Assembly (NCBI GenBank): GCA_904424815.1
Contig: CAJGBI010000002.1
Span: 704,206 to 768,205 of the forward strand
DNA: 64,000 bases
Direction: 5' to 3'
Origin: Puniceicoccaceae bacterium Marseille-Q1082
Lineage (GTDB): Bacteria > Verrucomicrobiota > Verrucomicrobiia > Opitutales > Intestinicryptomonadaceae
Below are positions 1 to 7,682 of this stretch, piece after piece. Each line of letters starts with the position of its first letter. Position 1 is the first letter of the stretch. The position numbers and the translations under genes were made by a program. The notes beneath the pieces were generated by a model. The model did no database searches and was not told where the DNA came from. It was given only the letters and a program-made list of their open reading frames with translations.

Positions 1-1
1 G

Positions 2-1207
2 ATCCTGCGCCGCTTTTCCCCCGAGCAGGTTTCGGAGATAGTCTCCGAGATGGACTCCGAGCAGTCCGCCGAGCTCGTCTCCGAAATGCGCGAGCACCGC
101 GCGGTTTCCGTCCTCAACGAGATGGAGCCCGACGACGCCGCCGACATCGTGCGAGAGCTCGAGGACGACGACCGCGACAGGCTTTTGAAGGGTATGCAGA
201 AGTCGCAGCCCGAAGCGGCGGAGGATGTCCTTGAGCTGCTCGAATACCCCGAGGACACTGCGGGCGCGATAATGAACCCGCACGTCGCCACCCTGCGCCC
301 CGAGATGACGATAGACGAGGCCATAGGCGCGGTGCGCAAAATGCGCGACGAATACGAAAACATCTACTATCTGTACGTGGTCGACTCCGACGACGTGTTG
401 CAGGGGGTTGTGTCGATGCGCGCGCTGCTGCTTGCGCCTAAGGGCTCGCGCGTGGGGCACATAATGCGCACGGGGCTCATCGGGCTTCTGGCGCCCACGA
501 TGGACAAGGAGATAGTCGCCCACATAATGGCGGACACGAATTTCCACACGCTGCCGGTAGTGGATTCCGACGGCGAGCTGCTGGGCATCATCACGCACGA
601 CGACGTTATCGACATCATGCGCGACGAGAACACCGAGGACATCCAGAAGATGGCGGGCGCGGGCGCCGACGAGGGGATTTTCGACCCGATTTTTTCGAGC
701 ATACGCCAGCGCTCCCCGTGGCTGCTGGTGAACCTGTGCACGGCGTTTGTAGCGTCGGCGGTGGTGGGGTTTTTCGACTCCGACATAGCTGTTTTGCCTG
801 TGCTTGCGGTGTTCATGCCGATAATCGCGGGCATAGGGGGGAACACGGGCGCGCAGACGCTCGCGGTGACGGTGCGCTCCATCGCCCTCGGGGAGGTCGA
901 GATGTTCGACATGTCGCGCGTTTGCCTGCGCGAGACTTGGAAAGGCTTTCTGAACGGGCTCCTCATCGGCCTGCTCGGGGCGTGCCTCGCGATGGCGGTC
1001 ACGCGCAGGTGGGACTTCTCCGCCATAGTTTGGGTGGCGATGCTGATAAACATGTCGCTCGGCGGCTTCATGGGCAGCTTCATACCCTTTACCCTTAAAA
1101 AGTTCGGGCTCGACCCGGCGTCGGGCTCATCCATATTCGCGACGGGCTGCACCGACACGGGCGGATTCTTCATATTCTTAGGCCTCGGCGCGCTGTTTTT
1201 GTTGTAG
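2..1207 (+). CDS. mgtE: Magnesium transporter MgtE (5'-truncated by window)
   Basis: Inner-membrane Mg2+ channel/transporter gated by cytoplasmic Mg2+. The frame is open from base 2, so the true start lies upstream; 401 residues are visible of a family usually about 450 long. In order they show an acidic helical MgtE N domain (about residues 1-80), a CBS pair (about 85-205, with HTLPVVD and GIITHDDV typical of CBS strands) and a C-terminal membrane domain of about five helices (about 225-401). The segment PIIAGIGGNTGAQ is the conserved MgtE pore-region signature. The stop is TAG. Any Mg2+-sensing leader would lie outside the window. Identification is firm; only the N-terminus is missing. Confidence 0.95.
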   Translation: MLRRFSPEQVSEIVSEMDSEQSAELVSEMREHRAVSVLNEMEPDDAADIVRELEDDDRDRLLKGMQKSQPEAAEDVLELLEYPEDTAGAIMNPHVATLRPEMTIDEAIGAVRKMRDEYENIYYLYVVDSDDVLQGVVSMRALLLAPKGSRVGHIMRTGLIGLLAPTMDKEIVAHIMADTNFHTLPVVDSDGELLGIITHDDVIDIMRDENTEDIQKMAGAGADEGIFDPIFSSIRQRSPWLLVNLCTAFVASAVVGFFDSDIAVLPVLAVFMPIIAGIGGNTGAQTLAVTVRSIALGEVEMFDMSRVCLRETWKGFLNGLLIGLLGACLAMAVTRRWDFSAIVWVAMLINMSLGGFMGSFIPFTLKKFGLDPASGSSIFATGCTDTGGFFIFLGLGALFLL

Positions 1208-1292
1208 AGCGGAATCGGGGCGGTTTGACGGCGCCGGACGTATTGAACGCGCAGAGCGCAAGTTCTCCGCGCCCCATTTACATAGGGTTTTT

Positions 1293-2882
1293 CTAACGCC
1301 CCTCGCGCTTGGGGTCGTTTTTTGTCTTGAAGGTCTTGGGGGTGATGTCGAGCTTTGAGATTTTATAGTTGAGTATGCGCCGCGTGACGGAGAGTTGGCG
1401 CGCGGCGGCGGCGGCGTTGCCCCCGTTTGCGGCGAGCACCTCTATGATTATTTCGCGCTCGAAGTTTTCCACCATCTTCTTGAAGTCTATGTTTTCGTCG
1501 GCTTTGAGCTTCGAGGTATTCGTGGACTGCGGGGTCTGGAGCGACGGGGGGAGGTCCGACTCCGCTATGGCGGGGCCGGCGGGTATTATCACCGCGCGCT
1601 CTATGCAGTTTTCGAGCTCGCGCACGTTGCTGGGCCAGTGGTAGGCGCAAAGCATGTTCATCGCCGCCGGCGTGATTGCGGTGATCTTTTTCCCGCGCAG
1701 GGCGGCGTGCTTTTGCAGAAAAAATTTCGCAAGCTGCGGAATGTCCCTGCGCCTCTGGCGCAGCGGGGGGATATTGATGGTGAACACGCTTATGCGGTAG
1801 TAGAAGTCGGGGCGGATTATGCCGTCGCGCAGGCGGGTTTCGAGGTCTCCGGAAGTGGAGGCTATTATGCGCGCGCAGGAGCGGCGCACTTTCGTTTCGC
1901 CGCAGCGGGAATACGTCCCGTCCGTCAGGAATTTCAGCAGCTTCACTTGCAGCGGCTGGCCTATCAGCCCCATAGAGTCGAGGTACACTATGCCGTTTTC
2001 TGCCTTTTCTACGAGCCCCGGCCGCGTGCGGTGCGACGGCGACTGCGACCCGAAGAGAGCGGCGTCTATGAGCGAGTCGCGCATCGTGGAGCAGTCGAGG
2101 ATTTCGAGCGGGCGGCTGCGCCACATTTTTGCGTTGGCTATCGCGCGCATGGCAAAGTCCTTGCCCGTGCCGACCTCCCCGCGTATCAGCACGTGCGCCG
2201 ACCCGCTCCCCGCCGCGGAGATGAGCTCGTAGGCTTTGAGCATCGCGGGGCTCGAGCCTATCGCGTTTTCGGGGCGGAGCTCCTGGTCTATGCGCTCGCG
2301 CAGGTCGCGGTTTTCGGCGTTGAGCTTTTCGTTTTCCTCCATGTCGAGCAACAGCACCGACACCGCGTAGGCGATTATGTTGGCGATGGTTTCGAGCAGT
2401 TTCAAGTCGCGCTTGAGCTCGTAGCGGGTGGGGTTTTCTCGGTCTATGCTGAGGGTTCCTATCACGCTGTTGCGGCAGACGATGGGCACGCACAAAAAGG
2501 CGGTTTTTACGTCCATGTGACGGCTGCCCGTGCGGTTTAGAAAGTCGGGGCTCCTGGATATGTCCTCCACTATCCTCGACACCCCCCGCGCCGCCACGTC
2601 GCCCGTCACGCCTTCCCCGACGCGGTAGACGCCCCTTTTGCGCTCCTCGTCGCTGAGCCCGTGGGAGGCGCGGATTACGAGCACGTCGCCGTTTTTGAGC
2701 GTCACCGTCCCGCGGGTGAGGTTCATCTGCGCGTGCAGGATGTCGAGCACCTCTTTCAAGAGCATCGACACGTCCTTCACGCGCACGGCGACGCGGCTTA
2801 TCTCGTGCAATACCGAGACTACCAGCCCCCTCTTTTTCTCGGGGGAGGAATTGCCGTTTTCTGGATTTTTTTTATTTTGCAT
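1293..2882 (-). CDS. GAF-AAA+-Fis regulator, NtrC/NifA family, lacking GAFTGA
   Basis: 529-residue regulator with a GAF sensor domain (about 25-175), AAA+ domain (about 205-445) and C-terminal Fis-type helix-turn-helix (about 470-515). The Walker A motif is GEVGTGKD at 235-242, and the sensor-II and arginine-finger region (RPDFYYRISVF, then PPLRQRRRDIP) is well kept. Two features are abnormal. The loop that normally carries GAFTGA, which touches sigma-54, is shortened and reads SQSPSHRTRPG after LFG. Walker B reads IVYLDS, with Ser where the family has the catalytic Glu. It may therefore act without sigma-54 or as a non-hydrolysing regulator. The start is ATG 2882; an in-frame extension to 3080 is Arg/Pro-rich and unlike the family. 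The gene is divergent from the EamA gene. Confidence 0.85.
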   Translation of the reverse strand: MQNKKNPENGNSSPEKKRGLVVSVLHEISRVAVRVKDVSMLLKEVLDILHAQMNLTRGTVTLKNGDVLVIRASHGLSDEERKRGVYRVGEGVTGDVAARGVSRIVEDISRSPDFLNRTGSRHMDVKTAFLCVPIVCRNSVIGTLSIDRENPTRYELKRDLKLLETIANIIAYAVSVLLLDMEENEKLNAENRDLRERIDQELRPENAIGSSPAMLKAYELISAAGSGSAHVLIRGEVGTGKDFAMRAIANAKMWRSRPLEILDCSTMRDSLIDAALFGSQSPSHRTRPGLVEKAENGIVYLDSMGLIGQPLQVKLLKFLTDGTYSRCGETKVRRSCARIIASTSGDLETRLRDGIIRPDFYYRISVFTINIPPLRQRRRDIPQLAKFFLQKHAALRGKKITAITPAAMNMLCAYHWPSNVRELENCIERAVIIPAGPAIAESDLPPSLQTPQSTNTSKLKADENIDFKKMVENFEREIIIEVLAANGGNAAAAARQLSVTRRILNYKISKLDITPKTFKTKNDPKREGR

Positions 2883-3155
2883 TTGGGGGCGCAGTTTCCG
2901 TTTATCCGAAAATTTCCCGCGCCCGGCAAACATAAAACGCTTCCGGAGCGCATGGCGCGGATGCGGCCGGCACCGGCGCGCGCGGGGAAGGGGCGCCGAG
3001 ATTTTTTGCCCCGCTCCGGACTTTCCCGCTTTCCGCCGCGCGGCGGCGCGCTTGCGCAACCTCCCGCTCCGCCCGACCACGAAAACCGCCCCGAAGCGGG
3101 CAAATTTGCTTTACTATTTTTTTGCGCGCATTCCAATTGCGGGATTTGATTTTTT

Positions 3156-4058
3156 ATGAAAAGGCTTGCGGGCATACTGTGCGGCATAGTTTCAGCCGTA
3201 TCCTACGGCACGAATCCGCTATTTGCGGTGCCGCTTCTGCGCGGCGGGTACGGGGTGGACTCCATGCTGTTTTTCAGGTTTTCGGCGGCGGCGCTTCTGC
3301 TCGCACCGGTAGTGGCGGCGTTCGGGGGAGGTTTCCGGACGACGCGCGCGGAGGCCGGGCTGCTGATTATGCTCGGCGCGCTCTTCGCGTTCTCGTCGCA
3401 GGCGCTCTTTTGGAGCTTTACGCTCATGCCCGCGGGAGTCGCCTCGGCGATTCTCTTCCTGTATCCGGTTTTCACGGCGGCGATAATGGCGGCTTTCTTC
3501 GGGGCGCGCATGGGGATGAATACCGCCGCGGCGATGGCGGTTTCGCTCTGCGGGGTGATGCTGCTCTCCGACTTTGAAAACGGCGGCGTCACCGCGGGTG
3601 GCGTCGCGCTCGTCGTGGCGTCGGCGCTCTCCTATGCGGCGTACATGGTGGCGATAAAAGTCACGCGGCTTGCGGCTATGAACGGATTGCGCCTGACGTT
3701 CTACTCACTGCTGTTCGCCGCCCTTGCCGCGGGGCTGAAGCTTGCGGCGGAGTCCCGCGCGCCCCAGATTCCCGATTCCGCCGCCGAGTTCTGGCTCGTC
3801 GCGGCTCTCGCCGTCCTGCCGACTTTCGTCTCGATAACGTTTATCACCTATTCCATACGCTATGCGGGCCCGACGGTCGCGGCGGTCTTGGGGGCGTTCG
3901 AGCCCGCCACGGCGGTCGCGCTTTGCTCCGCGTTTTTGGGGGAGGATTTCACCGCCAGGATAGCGTTCGGGATGGCGCTCGTGATAGTGTCGGTCGTTCT
4001 GATTTCTCTGCCAGAGCGTAAAAACTTGCAATGCGGGCGGCTTTTGCGAAACTCGTAG
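3156..4058 (+). CDS. EamA/DMT-family permease
   Basis: Drug/metabolite-transporter superfamily inner-membrane permease of 300 residues, the usual size, with about ten hydrophobic helices forming two EamA repeats (about 5-130 and 145-290). The opening motif SAVSYGTNPLFA and the second-repeat SALSYAAYMVAIK are typical. The substrate cannot be read from sequence; family members export amino acids, sugars or other metabolites. It runs into the HAD gene with a 4-base gap, suggesting co-transcription. The C-terminal tail after the last helix is short and basic. Confidence 0.88.
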   Translation: MKRLAGILCGIVSAVSYGTNPLFAVPLLRGGYGVDSMLFFRFSAAALLLAPVVAAFGGGFRTTRAEAGLLIMLGALFAFSSQALFWSFTLMPAGVASAILFLYPVFTAAIMAAFFGARMGMNTAAAMAVSLCGVMLLSDFENGGVTAGGVALVVASALSYAAYMVAIKVTRLAAMNGLRLTFYSLLFAALAAGLKLAAESRAPQIPDSAAEFWLVAALAVLPTFVSITFITYSIRYAGPTVAAVLGAFEPATAVALCSAFLGEDFTARIAFGMALVIVSVVLISLPERKNLQCGRLLRNS

Positions 4059-4062
4059 GGCA

Positions 4063-5094
4063 ATGATTCACGACGCCGACAACTCGATCCGCCGCAGGCA
4101 CGTGGTGGCCTGCCTGTGGGACTTCGACAAGACCCTTATCGACGGATACATGCAGACCCCCATTTTCGAGGAGTACGGCGTTGACGAAAAGCTCTTCTGG
4201 AAAGAGGTGAACATGCTGCCCGCCCTCTACGCCGAGCGCGGGGTGAGGGTCTCGCCGGAGAGCGTCTATCTCAACCACCTGCTGAGTTTCGTGCGCGACG
4301 GCAGAATGCGCGGGCTCAACAACGCCAGGCTCCGCGAGCTCGGCGCGCGCCTAAAATTCCGCGCGGGGCTGCCCGAGTTTTTCGACGAACTGCGCGCCGC
4401 CGTTGCCGAGCGCGCGCGCAAAGACGGCATCGACGTGTCGCTCGAGCACTATATAATAAGCACGGGGCTGGCGGAGATGATACGCGGCAGCGCCATAGCC
4501 GCCCACGTGGACGGGATTTTCGGCTGCGAGTTCGTTGAGGAGCCGTTCCCGCCGTACTTCTCGCGCCAGCCGGAATTCGGGCTGACCGACCTCTCGCGGC
4601 AGATAACGCAGATCGGAATGATAGTGGACAACACCATCAAGACGCGCTTTGTCTTTGAAATCAACAAGGGCACGAACAAAAACCCGCAGATAGACGTGAA
4701 CGCCAAAATCGCCGACGCGGACAGGCGGGTGCCCGTGCGCAACATGATTTACGTCGCGGACGGGCCGAGCGACGTGCCCGTGTTCTCCGTGGTCCGCAAG
4801 GGCGGCGGGAAGGCCTACGCGGTCTACACCCCGGGCAGCGAGGCCGAGTTCGCCCAGAACGACATGCTCTTGGAGAGCGGCAGAATCGACGCCTACGGCG
4901 CGGCGGACTTCACCCTCCGGAGCCCGACTTCGCTGTGGATAAAGATGCACGCGCTGAAAATCTGCGACAGAATCATGCGCGAGATAGACGACGCCGTGGA
5001 GGAGCGCCTCGGCAAGGTTCCGCGCCACATACACAGCCCGAAATCCCCCGACCGCCCGCCGCGGGACGGGGAGGGCGAGCCCACCCTGTTCTGA
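4063..5094 (+). CDS. HAD-superfamily hydrolase
   Basis: 343-residue cytoplasmic haloacid-dehalogenase-like phosphatase. Motif I is DFDKT (about residue 20), with the nucleophile Asp and the general acid two residues later. Motif II is probably the STG in IISTGLAE, and motif IV is the acidic stretch YVADGPSDVPVF. The long cap inserted between motifs I and II and the charged C-terminal tail (ending RPPRDGEGEPTLF) make it larger than a minimal HAD enzyme. The substrate is unknown. It follows the EamA permease by 4 bases and ends at a perfect terminator hairpin (5113-5149) that also abuts proS. Confidence 0.82.
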   Translation: MIHDADNSIRRRHVVACLWDFDKTLIDGYMQTPIFEEYGVDEKLFWKEVNMLPALYAERGVRVSPESVYLNHLLSFVRDGRMRGLNNARLRELGARLKFRAGLPEFFDELRAAVAERARKDGIDVSLEHYIISTGLAEMIRGSAIAAHVDGIFGCEFVEEPFPPYFSRQPEFGLTDLSRQITQIGMIVDNTIKTRFVFEINKGTNKNPQIDVNAKIADADRRVPVRNMIYVADGPSDVPVFSVVRKGGGKAYAVYTPGSEAEFAQNDMLLESGRIDAYGAADFTLRSPTSLWIKMHALKICDRIMREIDDAVEERLGKVPRHIHSPKSPDRPPRDGEGEPTLF

Positions 5095-5112
5095 TTTCTC
5101 TCTTGAAAACGC

Positions 5113-5149
5113 GCGGGGATTCGGCGAGAATCCCCGCCTGCTTTTTTTT
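5113..5149 (+). terminator. Rho-independent terminator after the HAD gene, abutting proS
   Basis: Perfect 10-bp stem (5113-5122 with 5128-5137), 5-base loop and a run of eight T at 5142-5149. The T run ends four bases before the proS start codon at 5154, so the hairpin lies within any proS leader that starts upstream. Confidence 0.85.
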
Positions 5150-5153
5150 CGAT

Positions 5154-6665
5154 ATGGCACAGGAAAAACGAACCGCAATCCAGCCCACGAGGGAACAGGA
5201 CTATCCCGAGTGGTACCAGCAGGTAATCAAAGCCGCCGACCTGGCGGAAAACAGCCCCGTCCGCGGCTGCATGGTCATAAAGCCGTGGGGGTATTCCCTT
5301 TGGGAGAACATGCAGTCGGCGCTCGACAAGATGTTCAAGGCGACTGGCCACACAAACGCCTATTTCCCGCTCTTCATTCCCGTGAGCTATCTCGAAAAGG
5401 AGGCGGAGCACGTTGAGGGGTTCGCAAAGGAGTGCGCGGTGGTCACCCACTCGCGCCTGCAGCTCGGCGCCGGCGGAAAGCTGGTGCCCGCTTCGCCGCT
5501 CGACGAGCCGCTGATCGTACGCCCGACTTCCGAGACCATCATCGGCGAAATGTACTCGCGCTGGGTGCAGTCGTACCGCGACCTGCCGATTCTCGTCAAC
5601 CAGTGGGCGAATGTCGTGCGGTGGGAGATGCGCACGCGCCTCTTTTTGCGCACGGCGGAATTTCTTTGGCAGGAGGGCCACACCGCCCACGCTACGCGCG
5701 CCGAGGCCGAGGAGGAGACGCAGAAAATGCTGCGCGTCTACGAGGAGTTCGCGCAGGACTACATGGCTATGCCCGTAATCTGCGGCAAAAAGACTGAGGG
5801 AGAAAAATTCCCCGGGGCGGTGGACACCTATTGCATAGAGGCGATGATGCAGGACAGAAAGGCGTTGCAGGCGGGGACGTCGCACTTTCTCGGGCAGAAT
5901 TTCGCAAAGGCAAGCGGCATAAAATTCCTCTCGGAAAGCGGCTCGCAGGAGTACGCATGGACGACGAGCTGGGGGGTCTCGACGCGGCTTATCGGCGGCA
6001 TGGTGATGACCCACTCCGACGACGACGGGCTCGTGCTTCCGCCGCGCCTCGCACCGGCGCAGGTCGTGATACTGCCCGTGCTGCACAAGGAGGAGGAGCG
6101 CGCGCGGGTTCTCGAATACTGCGACGCTTTAAAGGCGGAGCTCTCGGCCCAAACATACGCGGGGCAGCAGGTCAGGGTCGAAATCGACAGGCGCGATCTG
6201 CGCGGGGGCGAGAAGGTGTGGAGCTGGGTGAAAAAGGGCGTGCCCGTGAGGGCGGAAGTCGGCCCGCGCGACGTGGCGCAGGAGGCCGTGTTTGCCGCTC
6301 GGCGCGACGACGGCTCAAAGAAGTCGGTTCCGCGCGCGGAGTTTGCCGCGACGATAGCCGACACCCTGAAATCCATACAGGACTCCCTTTTTGCGCGGGC
6401 GAAAAAGTACCGCGACGGCAACACCGTCGAGATTTCCTCCAAAGACGATTTTTATTCTTTCTTCACCCCCCAAAACGCGAAGAAGCCGGAGATACACGGA
6501 GGCTTTGCGGTGGCGCATTACGACGGCTCGCGCGAGGTGGAGGAGGCTCTCAAAAACGACCTGAAAGTGACGGTGCGCTGCATACCGCTCGAAGGCGGCG
6601 GGAAGGGAAAGTGCATTTTCACCGGCAAAGAGGGTATAAAGGCGGTATTCGCAAAGTCCTATTAA
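5154..6665 (+). CDS. proS: Prolyl-tRNA synthetase, archaeal/eukaryotic type (ProS type 3)
   Basis: Class II aminoacyl-tRNA synthetase charging tRNA-Pro, 503 residues. It has the class II motif 2 (RWEMRTRLFLRTAEFLWQEGH), no editing insertion domain, an anticodon-binding domain (about 285-390) and a zinc-like C-terminal domain ending in a terminal Tyr (KAVFAKSY). These are the marks of the short archaeal/eukaryotic-type enzyme rather than the E. coli type with its INS domain. ATG 5154 begins MAQEKRTAIQ; longer in-frame starts run back into the HAD gene and are not conserved-looking. No Shine-Dalgarno is visible because the terminator T run sits directly upstream. A terminator follows at 6692-6727. 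Confidence 0.95.
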   Translation: MAQEKRTAIQPTREQDYPEWYQQVIKAADLAENSPVRGCMVIKPWGYSLWENMQSALDKMFKATGHTNAYFPLFIPVSYLEKEAEHVEGFAKECAVVTHSRLQLGAGGKLVPASPLDEPLIVRPTSETIIGEMYSRWVQSYRDLPILVNQWANVVRWEMRTRLFLRTAEFLWQEGHTAHATRAEAEEETQKMLRVYEEFAQDYMAMPVICGKKTEGEKFPGAVDTYCIEAMMQDRKALQAGTSHFLGQNFAKASGIKFLSESGSQEYAWTTSWGVSTRLIGGMVMTHSDDDGLVLPPRLAPAQVVILPVLHKEEERARVLEYCDALKAELSAQTYAGQQVRVEIDRRDLRGGEKVWSWVKKGVPVRAEVGPRDVAQEAVFAARRDDGSKKSVPRAEFAATIADTLKSIQDSLFARAKKYRDGNTVEISSKDDFYSFFTPQNAKKPEIHGGFAVAHYDGSREVEEALKNDLKVTVRCIPLEGGGKGKCIFTGKEGIKAVFAKSY

Positions 6666-6691
6666 AATCCGCTTTCAGCCGCTCCGAAAAC

Positions 6692-6727
6692 CGCGGCGAG
6701 GGTCTTGCTCTCCCCGCCGCGTTTTTT
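6692..6727 (+). terminator. Rho-independent terminator of proS
   Basis: GC-rich stem (CGCGGCG at 6692-6698 with CGCCGCG at 6715-6721) with extra G-C pairs inside, followed by six T. Confidence 0.75.
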
Positions 6728-6826
6728 GTCCGCCGCCAAAAAACGGCTTATTCCTCATCGTTTCAGAAGCAGTCTGAGCGTTTGCCGCAGAGGTAGAGCC
6801 TTTGAAATGCGGCTATTGCCCACACT

Positions 6827-6951
6827 GATTGACGGATTTTTATTTCCAATTAAAAATTCCATGAAACGGGAAATTGCGGAGGCTATGCGCCGTACGCGCG
6901 GACTTCGAATATCGAGGCATGGGGGGCGCCGTTTGTGGCGAGGCATTTTAT
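6827..6951. repeat. Direct repeat copy D1 flanking the toxin-antitoxin module
   Basis: 125 bp matching 7558-7682 at a constant offset of 731 with four mismatches (about 97% identity). It contains a copy of the last 22 codons and stop of the FAD oxidoreductase gene plus 56 bp of downstream DNA. The similarity stops sharply at 6951, 16 bases from the toxin stop codon. Confidence 0.95.
6883..6951 (-). pseudogene. Displaced 3' end of the FAD oxidoreductase gene
   Basis: In minus-strand reading this encodes the same final 22 residues and stop as the intact gene ending at 7614, with one substitution (Gln to His). There is no start codon or 5' part. It is best read as the original gene end, left behind when the toxin-antitoxin block arrived, or as a tandem-duplication remnant. 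Confidence 0.85.
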
Positions 6952-6967
6952 GCAATGCGCTTGAATT

Positions 6968-7297
6968 TCAGAGATTCAAAAGGTTCCGCAGATTCGATTT
7001 GACTTCGTTCAGATCGTTTTTTGGCAAAGTCCCGAGCTTTCTCGAAAGCGAATGCCTGTCAATGCTTCCGAGCCCTTGAAAATTTATTGCTGAGGGTTTG
7101 GGAAGCCATTTTATATGGGTTATGTCATATTCTCCGTCGCCGCCGCGTATTTGCGAAGTTATCGGGGCGACAATGGCAAGCATTCTGGAGTCGTCGGGCT
7201 TTGGATAGTAGAGTACGAGAACCGGACGTATTTTCCCGGTCGTCCCCAGATCGGCAATCCATATTTCGCCGGCCCGCGGCTTTTGCCTAATATTCAC
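6968..7297 (-). CDS. MazF/PemK-like mRNA interferase toxin
   Basis: 109-residue toxin of the MazF/PemK/CcdB fold. The N-terminal segment RAGEIWIADLG and strand KIRPVLVLYYP are the family hallmarks, and APITSQ and the final helix also fit. Family members cleave RNA at short sites and are neutralised by a co-expressed antitoxin. The start is GTG at 7297, overlapping the antitoxin stop by 11 bases, which implies translational coupling. The partner is RelB/DinJ-like rather than a MazE-type protein, a mixed pairing. The gene ends 16 bases from repeat D1. Confidence 0.85.
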   Translation of the reverse strand: MNIRQKPRAGEIWIADLGTTGKIRPVLVLYYPKPDDSRMLAIVAPITSQIRGGDGEYDITHIKWLPKPSAINFQGLGSIDRHSLSRKLGTLPKNDLNEVKSNLRNLLNL

Positions 7298-7517
7298 CCA
7301 GCGCCTCGTTCCAGATTTTGCCCTGTTCTTCGTCGGACATCAGCCTTTCGGGCTTTGTAGTAACCGCAAACGGCAAATCTCCCCGCAGATCTACTTGCGA
7401 AATAAATATGTTTATCGCATCGGACATTTTCAGCCCGAGGCGCGCGAAGATCTTTTCCGCCTTTCTTGCTTTTCTGGAATCGACGCGCGCCCTAACCAAT
7501 ATAGTTGCCTCTTTCAT
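7287..7517 (-). CDS. RelB/DinJ-family antitoxin
   Basis: 76-residue antitoxin with the RelB/DinJ ribbon-helix-helix pattern: a short strand (ATILVRARVD), a helix, then GLKMSDAINIFISQV and LPFAV. Such proteins dimerise, bind their own promoter and hold the toxin with the C-terminal tail, here PERLMSDEEQGKIWNEALGEY or part of it. ATG 7517 is preferred; a TTG six codons upstream (7535) is in frame but falls inside the -10 region. The promoter (7525-7554) and a repeated-hexamer operator lie directly upstream, so autoregulation is likely. Confidence 0.88.
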   Translation of the reverse strand: MKEATILVRARVDSRKARKAEKIFARLGLKMSDAINIFISQVDLRGDLPFAVTTKPERLMSDEEQGKIWNEALGEY

Positions 7518-7524
7518 GGGCAAA

Positions 7525-7554
7525 TATATGCTCAAAAATGCTCATTAGTGTCAA
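7525..7554 (-). promoter_or_regulatory. Toxin-antitoxin promoter, leaderless arrangement
   Basis: On the minus strand, a perfect -35 TTGACA (7554-7549), 18-base spacer and -10 CATATA (7530-7525). The antitoxin ATG begins 7 bases after the -10 box, leaving essentially no 5' leader. The promoter lies wholly inside the block between the two direct repeats. Confidence 0.6.
7528..7543. promoter_or_regulatory. Candidate antitoxin operator: two ATGCTC hexamers, 10-bp period
   Basis: ATGCTC at 7528-7533 and again at 7538-7543, one helical turn apart and overlapping the -10 box and spacer. Ribbon-helix-helix antitoxins often bind tandem hexamers spaced this way. The binding role is inferred. Confidence 0.5.
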
Positions 7555-7557
7555 TAG

Positions 7558-7682
7558 GATTGTCGGATTTTTATTTCCAATTAAAAATTCCAAGAAACGG
7601 GAAATTGCGGATGCTATGCGCCGTACGCGCGGACTTCGAATATCGAGGCCTGGGGGGCGCCGTTTGTGGCGAGGCATTTTAT
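7558..7682. repeat. Direct repeat copy D2 (3' end of the intact FAD oxidoreductase gene)
   Basis: Second copy of the 125-bp repeat (see 6827-6951). Here it is the functional end of the gene: 69 bp of coding sequence with the stop at 7614-7616 and 56 bp beyond. It begins 41 bases upstream of the antitoxin start. Confidence 0.95.

Noticed and set aside
4893-6086. Minus-strand 397-codon open frame opposite proS
   Set aside because: Biased composition and no domain; proS and the HAD gene account for the DNA.
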